Positions 1-7,834 of a stretch of DNA of 64,000 nt are shown here, in pieces. This DNA comes from Bradyrhizobium sp. ARR65. GTDB taxonomy: Bacteria > Pseudomonadota > Alphaproteobacteria > Rhizobiales > Xanthobacteraceae. The stretch is from NCBI RefSeq assembly GCF_000472385.1, contig NZ_AWZU01000015.1, positions 62,001-126,000 of the forward strand, written 5' to 3'. Position numbers and translations under genes: made by a program. The notes beneath the pieces were generated by a model. It was not told the DNA's origin. It made no database searches and worked only from the letters and a program-made list of their open reading frames with translations. Each line of letters begins with the position of its first letter. Position 1 is the stretch's first letter.

Positions 1-187
1 TCGCCGGGACGGCGCGATGGGCGATGATCCAGCGCCCGACCGCGATATGAGAATAGGTGTCCGGATCGTTCAGCAGGTGCGGGCCGAGCGCCAGCACCAG
101 AGCGTAGACGCCCGCGCCCACCAGCCAGGGCAGCGCTGCGCGCGCTGCGAATGGCTCGGCCGCGCTGCGGGTGACCTGATCGCTCAT
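1..187 (-). CDS. N-terminal part of a membrane protein, cut by the window edge
   Basis: Reading the minus strand from an ATG at 185-187 gives 62 codons with no stop before the left edge, starting MSDQVTRSAAEPF. A hydrophobic stretch at about residues 20-38 (LPWLVGAGVYALVLALG) looks like a first membrane segment, followed by NDPDTYSHIAVGRWII. A membrane segment and then an Asp-rich loop early in the protein is seen in multi-spanning GT-C-like or related membrane enzymes, but that is only a suggestion from a fragment. The gene is divergent from the small ORF at 375. Function unknown; the reading frame itself is well supported by composition. Confidence 0.6.
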   Translation of the reverse strand, partial: MSDQVTRSAAEPFAARAALPWLVGAGVYALVLALGPHLLNDPDTYSHIAVGRWIIAHRAVPA

Positions 188-319
188 GAGCAGTCAGGCT
201 AAGGCGCCAGTATTAATTCTTCTTTATCGTTTGGGCGAAGCAGGCAGATCTTGCCTGGCCGTTTCTGCCGGCACGCAAGCGCACTCCCCCTAAGCCCTTG
301 ATCGGAAAAACAGTGACAG

Positions 320-335
320 TGGCACGCATATTGCG
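320..335 (+). promoter_or_regulatory. Near-consensus sigma-54 (RpoN) -24/-12 promoter
   Basis: The sequence TGGCACGCATATTGCG matches the RpoN consensus TGGCACG-N4-TTGC with correct GG-to-GC spacing. Transcription would start near 346, about 30 nt before the ATG at 375 of the small ORF. No NifA upstream site of the form TGT-N10-ACA was found between 190 and 320, so the activator is not indicated by the sequence. Confidence 0.7.
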
Positions 336-374
336 AGCACTGGCATGCCTGCGGGCCCTTGTTGGAGTTGTAGT

Positions 375-659
375 ATGAGTATGAGTGTTCGCACCATCAC
401 CAGTGGAAGCGCAGTTAACCGGCCATCTCCCACGCCTCAGACCGATCCTTGCGGACGTGCAGACGAGGCAATTCCCGCCTCCGACGCTGCAAGCAGCTCC
501 GCAACGGACAATACACCGCGTCGCGCCGGTTCAGATGTGATCTACGTTCTTCCGAGCGGCATTTCATTCGAAATCCGTCCCTCCTCGGGAATTGAGGGCA
601 CCGGTGACAGCCTAACTGTCATGAAGCAACTCACGGATACGACAGAGCCGCCGCGCTAG
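375..659 (+). CDS. Small uncharacterised protein behind a sigma-54 promoter
   Basis: The frame encodes 94 residues from the ATG at 375 (381 is an alternative; an ATG at 345 lies at the expected transcription start and is unlikely to be used). The N-terminal half is Ser/Thr/Pro-rich and probably disordered. The C-terminal part, SDVIYVLPSGISFEIRP, looks like two beta strands and then a charged tail. There is no signal peptide, membrane segment or recognised domain. I do not recognise the family. Support comes from the RpoN promoter directly upstream and protein-like composition; it could still be a non-coding frame. Confidence 0.45.
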   Translation: MSMSVRTITSGSAVNRPSPTPQTDPCGRADEAIPASDAASSSATDNTPRRAGSDVIYVLPSGISFEIRPSSGIEGTGDSLTVMKQLTDTTEPPR

Positions 660-812
660 GGCGCGAAAGCGGCGATCCAGTATTCCCAGAGACTTTCGAC
701 TTATGCGGCGACGCCGCCGCGTACTCGATCGGGCGAGGTCACTCCGGCCGTGGCCAAAGGGACCGATCGGCGCTATCGATTGCAAGCGCAACAAAAACCA
801 GAGGAAACGGAC

Positions 813-1358
813 ATGAGGCTGAAGCTGATTTCGCCTGACGAAATGACCGCGGACCAGAAGGCGATTCATGACGAGGCGATTGCCGGCAAGCGCGGCGCGG
901 CGCCGGCGCCGATGCTGGCCTGGCTCAACAGCCCGGACATGGCGCGCCACGCCACGCGTCTTGGCGAAATGCTGCGTTTCAACACGATCTTTCCGCCAAA
1001 ACTGTCGGAGATCGCGATCCTGGTCACGGCGCGGCATTTTACGGCGCATTACGAATGGTGGGCGCATAAGCGTCTCGCGCTCAAGGGCGGCATGCACCCT
1101 GATATCGTCGAGGCCATCCGCGATCGCCGGACGCCGCAGTTCGACGATCCGAAGGCGCAGATGATTTATGACGTGGCAAAATCGCTGCACGAAGGGCACG
1201 GGCTGTCGAAGCCGCTGTACGATGCCGCGGTCGACACGCTCGGCGAACGCGGCCTGGTCGAGATCATCGGCCTGTGCGGCTATTACACGCTGGTATCGAT
1301 GACGCTGAACGCGTTCGAGTTCGGACTGCCGGAGGGGGAGGTGTCGGAGCTTGCGTAG
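813..1358 (+). CDS. Carboxymuconolactone decarboxylase (AhpD-like) family protein
   Basis: 181 residues from the ATG at 813, which follows an AGAGGAAACGG ribosome site; an upstream in-frame start at 750 lacks one. The middle region, KLSEIAILVTARHFTAHYEW then WAHKRLALKGGM, matches the helical carboxymuconolactone decarboxylase/AhpD fold, including the EW-x-x-H signature. The CxxC redox pair of true AhpD peroxidase partners is absent, so it belongs to the decarboxylase-like branch rather than the disulfide-reducing branch. The substrate cannot be told from the sequence. It stands alone: the next gene is on the opposite strand beyond a repeat. Confidence 0.8.
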   Translation: MRLKLISPDEMTADQKAIHDEAIAGKRGAAPAPMLAWLNSPDMARHATRLGEMLRFNTIFPPKLSEIAILVTARHFTAHYEWWAHKRLALKGGMHPDIVEAIRDRRTPQFDDPKAQMIYDVAKSLHEGHGLSKPLYDAAVDTLGERGLVEIIGLCGYYTLVSMTLNAFEFGLPEGEVSELA

Positions 1359-1380
1359 GGCCGTCGCCGGCATTCCGCTG

Positions 1381-1496
1381 TCATTGCGAGGAGCGAAAGC
1401 GACAAGCAATCCGGAGCCTTCAGTGCGACTCTGGATTGCTTCGCGGAGCCTGTCATCGGGCCGCGCTTTGCGCGGACCCGTTGGCTCGCAATGACG
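1381..1496. repeat. Interspersed palindromic repeat, family A
   Basis: The element starts TCATTGCGAGGAGCG and ends CTCGCAATGACG, with internal CAATCCGGAG and CTGGATTG arms. Bases 1444-1481 are the exact reverse complement of 10071-10108, which lies inside a family B element. It overlaps the last codons of the convergent MFS gene, whose stop lies at 1453-1455. Further family A copies are at 21221 and 57119. Confidence 0.85.
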
Positions 1497-2715
1497 TCCT
1501 CGCCCCGCGCAGCATGATCAGCCCGGCCGCGATCACTTCCAGTGCGATGCAGCCGTAGAACGGCAGCGTGTAGCTGCCGGAGAGATCGCGCAAGAGGCCG
1601 ATCACGCCGGGACCGAAGGCATAGGTGACCTGGTTGATCGCGGTGCTCAGGCTGATGAGCACGCCGAACGCACGCGCGTCGAATTCGCGCTGCACGATCA
1701 GCGACGGCAGCGTAATCAGATTGCCGACCGAGAAGCCGAACAGCGCGCAGGCCGCGATCAGCGATAGCTCGCTTCGTGAATTGATGATGATCGCGAGCGC
1801 GACGGCCTGGCTCAGGAAGGATAGCGCCGACGCCAGCCGCTGATTGAGCCGGTCGATTACGGTCGAGAACAGGATGCGACCGGCCATGGCCATGGCGGTC
1901 AGCACCGCGACCGCCACCGCAGCCGACTCCCGACCGATCACCGGATCAAGGAACGAGATCAGATGCACGATGAAGCCGACTTGCGCGAACAGCACCAGCG
2001 CAAAGGCGATGGCGATCGAGAGAAAGCCGAGGTCGCGCAACGCCCGGGCGCGGATTTGCGCCGATGATGGTGCGTCGCGCGCCGCGCTCATCGGTACGAT
2101 CCCTGCATGGAGCGGCGGCTGGCCGATCAAGCCGAGCACGATCGGCGCCAGCACGGCGAGCATAACAAGCGCGGATACCGTCATCGCGCGGGAGAAGCCG
2201 AAAGCGCCGATGAGGAGCACCAGGAGCGGCACGCCGGCGATGCCGCCGAAACTCGCGCCGTTGAGCGCGAGGCTGATCGCCATGCCGCGCCGCTTGTCGA
2301 ACCAGAGGCTCAGCGTATTGGTGATGATCGCCAGACTCGTGCCGGCCCAGCCGAAGGCGAGCAAGGCGTTCGCGGCGTAGAGCTGCCAGGGCGATGTCAC
2401 CTGGCCAATCGCAATGACAGCCACAGCCATGGCCAGGACGCCGGCCAACAGACAGTTGCGTGGACCGAAGGCGCGCACCGCCTCGGCGACGAAGGCCACT
2501 ATGACCGCGCCGAACAAATAGAAGAAGGTGGTCGCGCCAGAGATCAGCGAGGCCGGCCAGGCTCGCGCGCGATGCAATTCGGCGAGATAGACGCTCTGGC
2601 CGTAAAAGCCGAATCCCCAGCCGAAGGTCGCGACCAGAAAGCAGGCGGCGACGATGCGCCAGCCATCATAGCGGATGGAGGTTTCGTCGATGGAGATCTG
2701 GCTGGTTGCGTCCAT
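1453..2715 (-). CDS. MFS transporter
   Basis: 420 residues with about 12 hydrophobic segments and the major-facilitator architecture. The loop motif WFDKRRGMAISLALNGASFGG, read in two parts, is typical of the monocarboxylate/oxalate-formate branch (OFA/MCT). I chose the ATG at 2715 (MDATSQISIDET) because the longer frame to 2868 only translates a palindromic repeat. The C-terminal tail (RTSLRANGSAQSAAR) is encoded inside another repeat and is probably not ancestral. Substrate unknown. It is followed upstream by a second, co-oriented MFS gene with a 247-bp repeat-containing gap, so joint transcription is uncertain. Confidence 0.85.
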   Translation of the reverse strand: MDATSQISIDETSIRYDGWRIVAACFLVATFGWGFGFYGQSVYLAELHRARAWPASLISGATTFFYLFGAVIVAFVAEAVRAFGPRNCLLAGVLAMAVAVIAIGQVTSPWQLYAANALLAFGWAGTSLAIITNTLSLWFDKRRGMAISLALNGASFGGIAGVPLLVLLIGAFGFSRAMTVSALVMLAVLAPIVLGLIGQPPLHAGIVPMSAARDAPSSAQIRARALRDLGFLSIAIAFALVLFAQVGFIVHLISFLDPVIGRESAAVAVAVLTAMAMAGRILFSTVIDRLNQRLASALSFLSQAVALAIIINSRSELSLIAACALFGFSVGNLITLPSLIVQREFDARAFGVLISLSTAINQVTYAFGPGVIGLLRDLSGSYTLPFYGCIALEVIAAGLIMLRGARTSLRANGSAQSAAR

Positions 2716-2776
2716 TTCGAATCTCGTTGCCGCCCACGCCGTCACGACCGGGCTCAACCGGTCTCCAATTGTTGCA

Positions 2777-2871
2777 CCGTCATTCCGGGATGGTGCGTCA
2801 GCACCAGACCCGGAATCTCGAGATTCCGGGTTCGATGCTCCGCATCGCCCCGGAATGACGGAGTACATGGA
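2777..2871. repeat. Interspersed palindromic repeat, family B
   Basis: It starts CCGTCATTCCGGG and ends CCCGGAATGACGG, with an inner AATCTCGAGATT palindrome and a GGTGCGTCAGCACC arm. It lies between two minus-strand MFS genes. Related copies are near 10049, 11525, 28851, 38206, 44123 and 62628. Confidence 0.9.
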
Positions 2872-2962
2872 TTACCGGGACGAAGCGCGGCCATGACGAC
2901 CAAAACTAGCCGATTGGCAAAGAGCAAAGCTTCGACTGCCGCCGAACTGTCAGCAGTTGGCA

Positions 2963-4228
2963 TCAGATGCTCGGTTCGGGAAATTGGTCGATCGCCTCCA
3001 GCCGGGTCCGTCGCCTCTTCGCGAACGAGGTCAGCGCGAGCACGACGAGGCCGAGTCCGACCGGCGGGTAGACCACCATGTTCACCGCCGACCAACCGTA
3101 ATTGGCGAGCAATGCGCCTGACGAAAACGAACCGATTGCCATGGTCCCGAACACCAGGAAATCGTTGAACGCCTGGACCTTGTTGCGCTCCTGCGGACGG
3201 TGCGTCTCAAGCACAAGGGCGGAGGCGCCGACGAAGCCGAAATTCCAGCCCAGGCCCAGCACCATCAATGTCGCCCAGAAATGCATCGCCGTGATGCCGG
3301 AAAGACCGATAGTCGCAGCCACCGCCTCCAAGACCAGCCCCAGCGCGACCACGATCGGCGCGCCAAAGCGCTCGATCAGCGAGCCCGTGAAGAAGCTCGG
3401 CGCATACATCGCGACGATGTGCCACTGCAGGCCGAAATTGGAATCACTCACCGTTAGGCCGCAGAGCTTCATGGCGAGCGGCGCCGAGGTCATCACGAGG
3501 TTCATCATGGGATAGGCGATGATGCCGCAGAGCGCGGCCGCGATGAAACGCGGCTGGCGTACAATCTGCGATAACGCGCGCCCCGCATGCATGTCGGTCG
3601 CCGCGGGCTTCGGAAGATCGACGCCGGCCACGATCGCCATGGCGACCAGCGCGACGGCGGCTTGCACCAGATAGCTGAAGGCGAACAGATAAGGCGGCCA
3701 GACGTCCATGGTCCATTGCACGAGCTGCGGACCGAGTACGCCTGCAAAAATTCCGCCCGCCATCACCAGCGACACCGCCTTGGGCCGAAACCCGACGCTT
3801 GCGCCATCGGCGGCGGCGAAACGGTAGGATTGCGCCACCGCGCCATAGAGACCACCGAGAAAGGTCGCGCCGCAGAACAGCCAGAACAGGCCGTGCAAAA
3901 TGGCATAAGCGCCGATCAGGCCCGTGAGCGTGCCGCAGCCGGTACCCATGATGAAGGCAACGCGCCGGCCGTAGGCCCGCGAGATCGCGCCGGTCGGCAA
4001 GGTGCCGGCAGCTAAACCCAGCACGTGCATAGATATCGGCACGGTCGCGAGCGACATGTCGGGCGCGAGCGTCGCCCCAACGATCGAGCCCGTGGCAAAG
4101 ATGACTGCCGAATTGGCGCCGGTCAGCGCCTGCGCCGCAGCGAGTCTGGCTATGTTCGTACGCGCCCGGGCGTCGTCGACGATCTCTTCGCTCGCAGTCA
4201 CATCAAGCATGGGGCCCTGCCGGCCCAT
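2963..4228 (-). CDS. MFS transporter
   Basis: 421 residues from 4228, or 415 from the ATG at 4210 (MLDVTASEE), which has GGCAGGG just upstream. Twelve predicted membrane segments fall in two halves separated by a loop around residues 200-215 (VDLPKPAATDMHAGRALSQ). SRAYGRRVAFIMGTGCG fits the conserved loop 2-3 motif of the superfamily (G-x-x-x-D/G-R-x-G-R-R). The closest impression is of the Bacillus YfkL/YttB-like uncharacterised MFS group; the substrate is not predictable. A basic C-terminal tail (KRRRTRLEAIDQ) is cytoplasmic. Confidence 0.85.
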   Translation of the reverse strand: MGRQGPMLDVTASEEIVDDARARTNIARLAAAQALTGANSAVIFATGSIVGATLAPDMSLATVPISMHVLGLAAGTLPTGAISRAYGRRVAFIMGTGCGTLTGLIGAYAILHGLFWLFCGATFLGGLYGAVAQSYRFAAADGASVGFRPKAVSLVMAGGIFAGVLGPQLVQWTMDVWPPYLFAFSYLVQAAVALVAMAIVAGVDLPKPAATDMHAGRALSQIVRQPRFIAAALCGIIAYPMMNLVMTSAPLAMKLCGLTVSDSNFGLQWHIVAMYAPSFFTGSLIERFGAPIVVALGLVLEAVAATIGLSGITAMHFWATLMVLGLGWNFGFVGASALVLETHRPQERNKVQAFNDFLVFGTMAIGSFSSGALLANYGWSAVNMVVYPPVGLGLVVLALTSFAKRRRTRLEAIDQFPEPSI

Positions 4229-4431
4229 GCGGGCCCGATTCAGATGCGGCTACTATGGAGAGCGGGAGCCGCGCGATCAACCGCCGCGGCCGGGCCGACG
4301 CTATGCGTTGGGGACGGATGAAAAGCATCTATCGTCTTTTACGGATGCGTTCCCTCTCCTTGCCTGCGTGGAGAGAGTCAGGGCGAAGGGGAGTCTCCAA
4401 GCACCGAGCTCTTGGTGAGCCCTCCGGCGCG

Positions 4432-5157
4432 CTAAGCGCGCGCGAACACCAGGATCAGGTTATTGGCAGGCATTTCAATGATCTCGCTCAAGGCAAGAGC
4501 GGCGCTGTCGGCGAGCTTGTCCAGATCGGCGATGTCGCGGACGCCCCATTCCGGATTGCCCTCGCGCAGGGATGTATCGAACACGGCGTTGGAGAGCGCG
4601 GTGTGCTTGCCGCCGCGCTTGAATGGGCCATAGAGAAACAGCCGGCCGTCGGCGCGCAGGAGGGCGCCCATCCCGGCGAACAGGCCCTCCGCCACGCGCC
4701 AGGGTGCAACGTGGATCACATTGGCACAAAACACCGCCAGCACCTCAGGCGGACCGCCGGCGGCCTGCATGAGCCGCACCCAGTCCGGATCAGACAGATC
4801 GACCCGCAACGGCGGGCGAATATTCGGCGCCTGCGCATGCGCACGCCACGCGCTGATGCTCTTCAAATGTTGTTCGTTGAGATCGCTCGGCCACCAGGTG
4901 ATGCCAGGACTATGCCGGGCGAAATGCACCACATGCTGCCCGGTGCCGCTGCCGACCTCCAGGACATCGCCGGACTTCCCCGCCAGGAACCGCTCGAGCA
5001 CGGCCCAGATCGGCCCGTGATTGCGATGAAAGGCCGCCGCATCCAGGCGTCCGTCCGCCTCGATCCGCCGGCCATCCTTACCGAATTCCACCACGTAGTC
5101 CGCCACGGCGCGCTCCGATAAAGACCTGATCCGCAGAACATCCCCAGGCCACCCCAC
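4432..5157 (-). CDS. DUF938 family SAM-dependent methyltransferase
   Basis: 241 residues. The glycine-rich SAM loop DVLEVGSGTGQHVVHFAR is at about residues 64-81, and the acidic end of strand 2 is WWPSDLNEQHL. The motif FCANVIHVAPWRV followed by LFLYGPFKRGG is characteristic of DUF938 (METTL26-like) proteins. The length matches the family (about 200-240 residues). The methyl acceptor is unknown for the family. It is divergent from the sox operon and shares its 157-bp upstream region. Confidence 0.88.
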   Translation of the reverse strand: MGWPGDVLRIRSLSERAVADYVVEFGKDGRRIEADGRLDAAAFHRNHGPIWAVLERFLAGKSGDVLEVGSGTGQHVVHFARHSPGITWWPSDLNEQHLKSISAWRAHAQAPNIRPPLRVDLSDPDWVRLMQAAGGPPEVLAVFCANVIHVAPWRVAEGLFAGMGALLRADGRLFLYGPFKRGGKHTALSNAVFDTSLREGNPEWGVRDIADLDKLADSAALALSEIIEMPANNLILVFARA

Positions 5158-5314
5158 AATGGAAGATAATCAGCCTCTCTGGGTGCAGTGCGAAGGCATT
5201 TTAACCGCTTTTCGCGTCATTTATCACCGGCATTGCCAGACAATCGCGTTTGTGCTTTTCACCGCCTATATTCCCAAAGAGATCATCGACATAGCGCTCC
5301 CCTAGGAACCGCCC

Positions 5315-5677
5315 TTGATCGCGCCTTCCTGCCAAAAATCCGCGATTGCCGCCTCCCTCGTGCTCCTGCTGCTGGCGGGTCCGACCACCATCGCGCGGGC
5401 CCAATCGGGCGCGGCCGAGGGACAAAGGCTCGCCTTCGATCGGGGCAAGGGCAATTGCCTGACCTGTCACGAGATCAAGGGCGGCGACCTTGCTGGCACG
5501 ATCGGACCCGCGCTGAAGGACATCAAAAGCAAATATCCCGATCGGAACGAGCTGGTCGCGATCCTCAACGACGAGACCAAACGCAATCCGCAGACCATGA
5601 TGCCGCCGTTCGGCCGGAACCGGATTTTGACCGAGCAGGAGATCAACGCGATCGTTGATTTTCTGGAGACGTTGTGA
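5315..5677 (+). CDS. soxX: Sulfur oxidation c-type cytochrome SoxX
   Basis: 120 residues from a TTG start at 5315 with a signal peptide (LVLLLLAGPTTIARAQ) cleaved near residue 30 for export to the periplasm. It has one haem site, C48-L-T-C51-H52, and the distal methionine ligand in QTMMPPFG (M95 or M96), as in SoxX. SoxX pairs with SoxA to form the haem enzyme that attaches thiosulfate to the SoxY cysteine. It is first in a same-strand cluster X-Y-Z-A-K-B with short gaps. A non-ATG start is a little unusual, but no in-frame ATG fits before the signal peptide. Confidence 0.92.
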   Translation: MIAPSCQKSAIAASLVLLLLAGPTTIARAQSGAAEGQRLAFDRGKGNCLTCHEIKGGDLAGTIGPALKDIKSKYPDRNELVAILNDETKRNPQTMMPPFGRNRILTEQEINAIVDFLETL

Positions 5678-5701
5678 CGGCCGCTCTATTTGGAGACCAG
5701 G

Positions 5702-6190
5702 ATGACTTTTTCTTTTGAGCGGTTTTCGGCGACGCGACGCCTGATCCTGCAGGGCGCGGGATCTGTCGCGCTGGCCGGATTGGGCAATCTGATCGCGCTG
5801 CCGGCGCTCGCGGCCGCGAACGATAAATATCCTGAAGATGCCTTCAAGCAGAAGGGCGACAAGGACGCGATCCAGGCGCTCTACGGCAGGAGCGCCGAGG
5901 CTTCCGACAAAGTCAAGCTGGATGCGCCCGAAATCGCCGAGAACGGCGCGGTGGTCCCGATTTCGGTGACCACCACGCTCGAAAACGTCACCTCGATCTC
6001 GTTCCTGGTCAGCGGCAACCCGAATGCGCTTGCCGCATCCTATCAGATCCCGGAAGGCACGTTGCCTGTCGTCGCAAACCGCCTGAAGATGCAGCAGACC
6101 AGCAATGTGATCGCGATCGTGGAAGCGGGCGGCAAGCTTTACAGCGCCACCAAGGAAGTGAAGGTCACCGTCGGCGGCTGCGGCGGCTAA
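5702..6190 (+). CDS. soxY: Thiosulfate oxidation carrier protein SoxY
   Basis: 162 residues. The ATG at 5702 follows GGAGACCAGG and is preferred over a TTG at 5690. The N-terminus has a twin-arginine export signal (TRRLILQGAGS) and a hydrophobic run ending ALAAAN. The protein ends in GGCGG, the swinging-arm motif whose cysteine carries the sulfur substrate during Sox catalysis. SoxY is exported as a complex with SoxZ, encoded next. The length and the terminal motif are exactly those of the family, so the assignment is firm. Confidence 0.96.
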   Translation: MTFSFERFSATRRLILQGAGSVALAGLGNLIALPALAAANDKYPEDAFKQKGDKDAIQALYGRSAEASDKVKLDAPEIAENGAVVPISVTTTLENVTSISFLVSGNPNALAASYQIPEGTLPVVANRLKMQQTSNVIAIVEAGGKLYSATKEVKVTVGGCGG

Positions 6191-6210
6191 CGAGCAGAAC
6201 AGAGGATCCG

Positions 6211-6522
6211 ATGGCATCGACAATTCGCGTGCGTGCGACCGCCAATGGCGAGACCACCGAGGTGCAGGCGCTGATTCAGCATCCGATGGATTCCGGCTTC
6301 GTCAAGGACGCACAGGGCCAGCTCATTCCAGCCCATTTCATCCAGCGGCTCACCTTCGAGCACAACGGCAAATCCGTTTTCGTCGCCAATTGGGGGCCTG
6401 CCGTGTCAAAAGACCCCTACATCAAGTTCGCGTTCAAGGGCGCCAACAAGGGCGACGAGCTGAAGATCAGCTGGGTCGACAACAAGGGTGCGAGCGACTC
6501 AACCACAGCCAAGATCCAATAG
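6211..6522 (+). CDS. soxZ: Thiosulfate oxidation carrier complex protein SoxZ
   Basis: 103 residues with no signal peptide, as expected for SoxZ, which leaves the cell with SoxY through the Tat system. It begins TIRVRATANGETTEVQALI and has the family motif HPMDSGF, followed by the PAHFIQRLTFEHNGK strand and the terminal DNKGASDSTTAKIQ. The preceding GAGGATCC-type site fits a ribosome binding site. SoxZ is the structural partner of SoxY. It starts 20 nt after soxY, and soxA begins 1 nt after its stop, indicating one transcript. Confidence 0.95.
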   Translation: MASTIRVRATANGETTEVQALIQHPMDSGFVKDAQGQLIPAHFIQRLTFEHNGKSVFVANWGPAVSKDPYIKFAFKGANKGDELKISWVDNKGASDSTTAKIQ

Positions 6523-6523
6523 G

Positions 6524-7387
6524 ATGCGCGCGCGTTTTGCCATTTCGCTCGCCTCGGCGGTGCTGTTGCTTGGCGCCTTCGCCGTGATCGTGCGCGCGGC
6601 GCCTGGTGCCGACGCCGTCGATCCCGCAGCCGACGCCAAGGCGTTCCGCGACTATTTCGTGAAGAGATTCCCCAACGTCAAACTGGAGGATTTCGTCAAC
6701 GGCCCCTATTCGATGAATGAGGACATGCGCCGGCAATGGCAGGAGAAGGAGGAATTCCCGCCTTACGAATTCGCGCTCGAGGCCGGCAAGGAGATGTTTT
6801 CGAAACCGTTCAAGAACGGCAAGACCTATGCCGATTGCTTTGAGAACGGCGGCATCGGGATCCGCCAGAACTATCCTTATTTCGATGCGAAGGAAGGCGA
6901 GGTCATCACGCTCGAGCTCGCGCTCAATCGCTGCCGCGAAGCCAATGGTGAGGCGCCGCTCTCTTATGTGAAGGACGATATGGCCTCGCTCACCGCCTAC
7001 ATGGCCTTCACCTCGCGCGGCAAACCCTTCGACATCAAGATCCCGAACGATCCGCGCGCGCTGGCAGCCTATGAGAACGGCAAGCGCTATTTCTATACCC
7101 GCCGGGGGCAACTCAACTTCTCCTGCGCGAGCTGCCATGTGCAAAGCCCGGGCGAGCGCCTCCGCGCGGAGACGCTGGCGCCCGCACTCGGCATTCTCAA
7201 CGCCATGCCGATCTACCGCTCCGAATGGGCCGGCATGGGCACGATCAGCCGCCGTTTCGTGACCTGCAACAGCCAGACCCGCGCCGTCCCTGAGGAGCCG
7301 CAATCGGAAGACTATCGCGATCTCGAATATTTCCTCTCCTATGTCAGTAATGGCCTGCCTGTCGCGGGTCCGGGAGCAAGGCCATGA
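6524..7387 (+). CDS. soxA: Sulfur oxidation c-type cytochrome SoxA, single-haem type
   Basis: 287 residues from the ATG at 6524, with a signal peptide ending near VRAAPGA. The active haem site is C201-A-S-C204-H205, and the cysteine ligand or persulfide site is in RRFVTCNSQ (C248). The first haem site of two-haem SoxA proteins is missing: only C105 (YADCFENGG) and C137 (LNRCREA) remain, which in single-haem SoxA proteins form a disulfide. It is therefore predicted to be the one-haem form. It works with SoxX in the periplasm. Its end overlaps the next gene by 4 nt. Confidence 0.94.
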   Translation: MRARFAISLASAVLLLGAFAVIVRAAPGADAVDPAADAKAFRDYFVKRFPNVKLEDFVNGPYSMNEDMRRQWQEKEEFPPYEFALEAGKEMFSKPFKNGKTYADCFENGGIGIRQNYPYFDAKEGEVITLELALNRCREANGEAPLSYVKDDMASLTAYMAFTSRGKPFDIKIPNDPRALAAYENGKRYFYTRRGQLNFSCASCHVQSPGERLRAETLAPALGILNAMPIYRSEWAGMGTISRRFVTCNSQTRAVPEEPQSEDYRDLEYFLSYVSNGLPVAGPGARP

Positions 7388-7701
7388 TGCGGGCGGCCAT
7401 CAAGGGCGCGATGCTTGCGGCTTGCTTGCTGATTGCCGTTGCCGTGCCGGCGCGGGCGGCCTTGGAAGCCGATTTCAAGGCCGCCTATGCCGCGGCGGAA
7501 GCCGCAGAAAAAGAAGCAGGCGCCTTGCGCAATCAATGGATCACGGCCGAAGCCCAGCTCAAGGCGGCCAAACAGGCCGCTGACAAAGGCGATTTTGACA
7601 CCGCAACCGCCTCGGCCAGGGAAGCCGAGGCGCTGGCGAAGGCTTCGATCTTTCAGGCGACCAGCGAAAAAGAACGCTGGAAGGATGCCGAAATTCATTA
7701 G
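7384..7701 (+). CDS. soxK: SoxK-like SoxXA-binding protein
   Basis: 105 residues with a signal peptide (MLAACLLIAVAVPARA) and a mature part that is almost wholly alpha-helical and Ala/Lys/Glu-rich, with one tryptophan in LRNQWITAEAQLKAAK and another in SEKERWKDAEIH. Small exported helical proteins next to soxA have been described as SoxXA-binding proteins (SoxK/SAXB) that raise SoxXA activity; the position and features match, though the sequence is low-complexity. It overlaps soxA by ATGA. Its TAG stop codon is also the first three bases of a palindromic repeat. Confidence 0.75.
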   Translation: MMRAAIKGAMLAACLLIAVAVPARAALEADFKAAYAAAEAAEKEAGALRNQWITAEAQLKAAKQAADKGDFDTATASAREAEALAKASIFQATSEKERWKDAEIH

Positions 7702-7803
7702 AGCGGGATCACGCTTCTTCGAATCGTCATCCCGCTCTAGATTCTCATTTTGAGCATGATCTTTTCGGAAAATCGGCGTCCACTTTTCCGGATCATGCTC
7801 TAG
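7699..7803. repeat. Two adjacent palindromes, family F, between soxK and soxB
   Basis: The first palindrome has arms TAGAGCGGGAT and ATCCCGCTCTA (7699-7740). The second has arms GAGCATGATC and GATCATGCTC (about 7752-7800) around TTTTCGGAAAA, and ends CTAG. The second is a repeat type common in Bradyrhizobium intergenic DNA. In mRNA both would form strong hairpins between soxK and soxB and could change the ratio of downstream products. The first three bases are the soxK stop codon. Confidence 0.85.
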
Positions 7804-7834
7804 ACTCTTTTTGCGGGCGCGGAGATCAGGCGCG

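Noticed and set aside
190..320. NifA upstream activating site for the sigma-54 promoter
   Set aside because: No TGT-N10-ACA dyad was found on reading this stretch, so NifA control is not claimed.
2107..3168. 353-codon plus-strand frame across the gap between two MFS genes
   Set aside because: It crosses a palindromic repeat and antisense parts of two real transporters, with low-complexity Arg/Glu/His composition.
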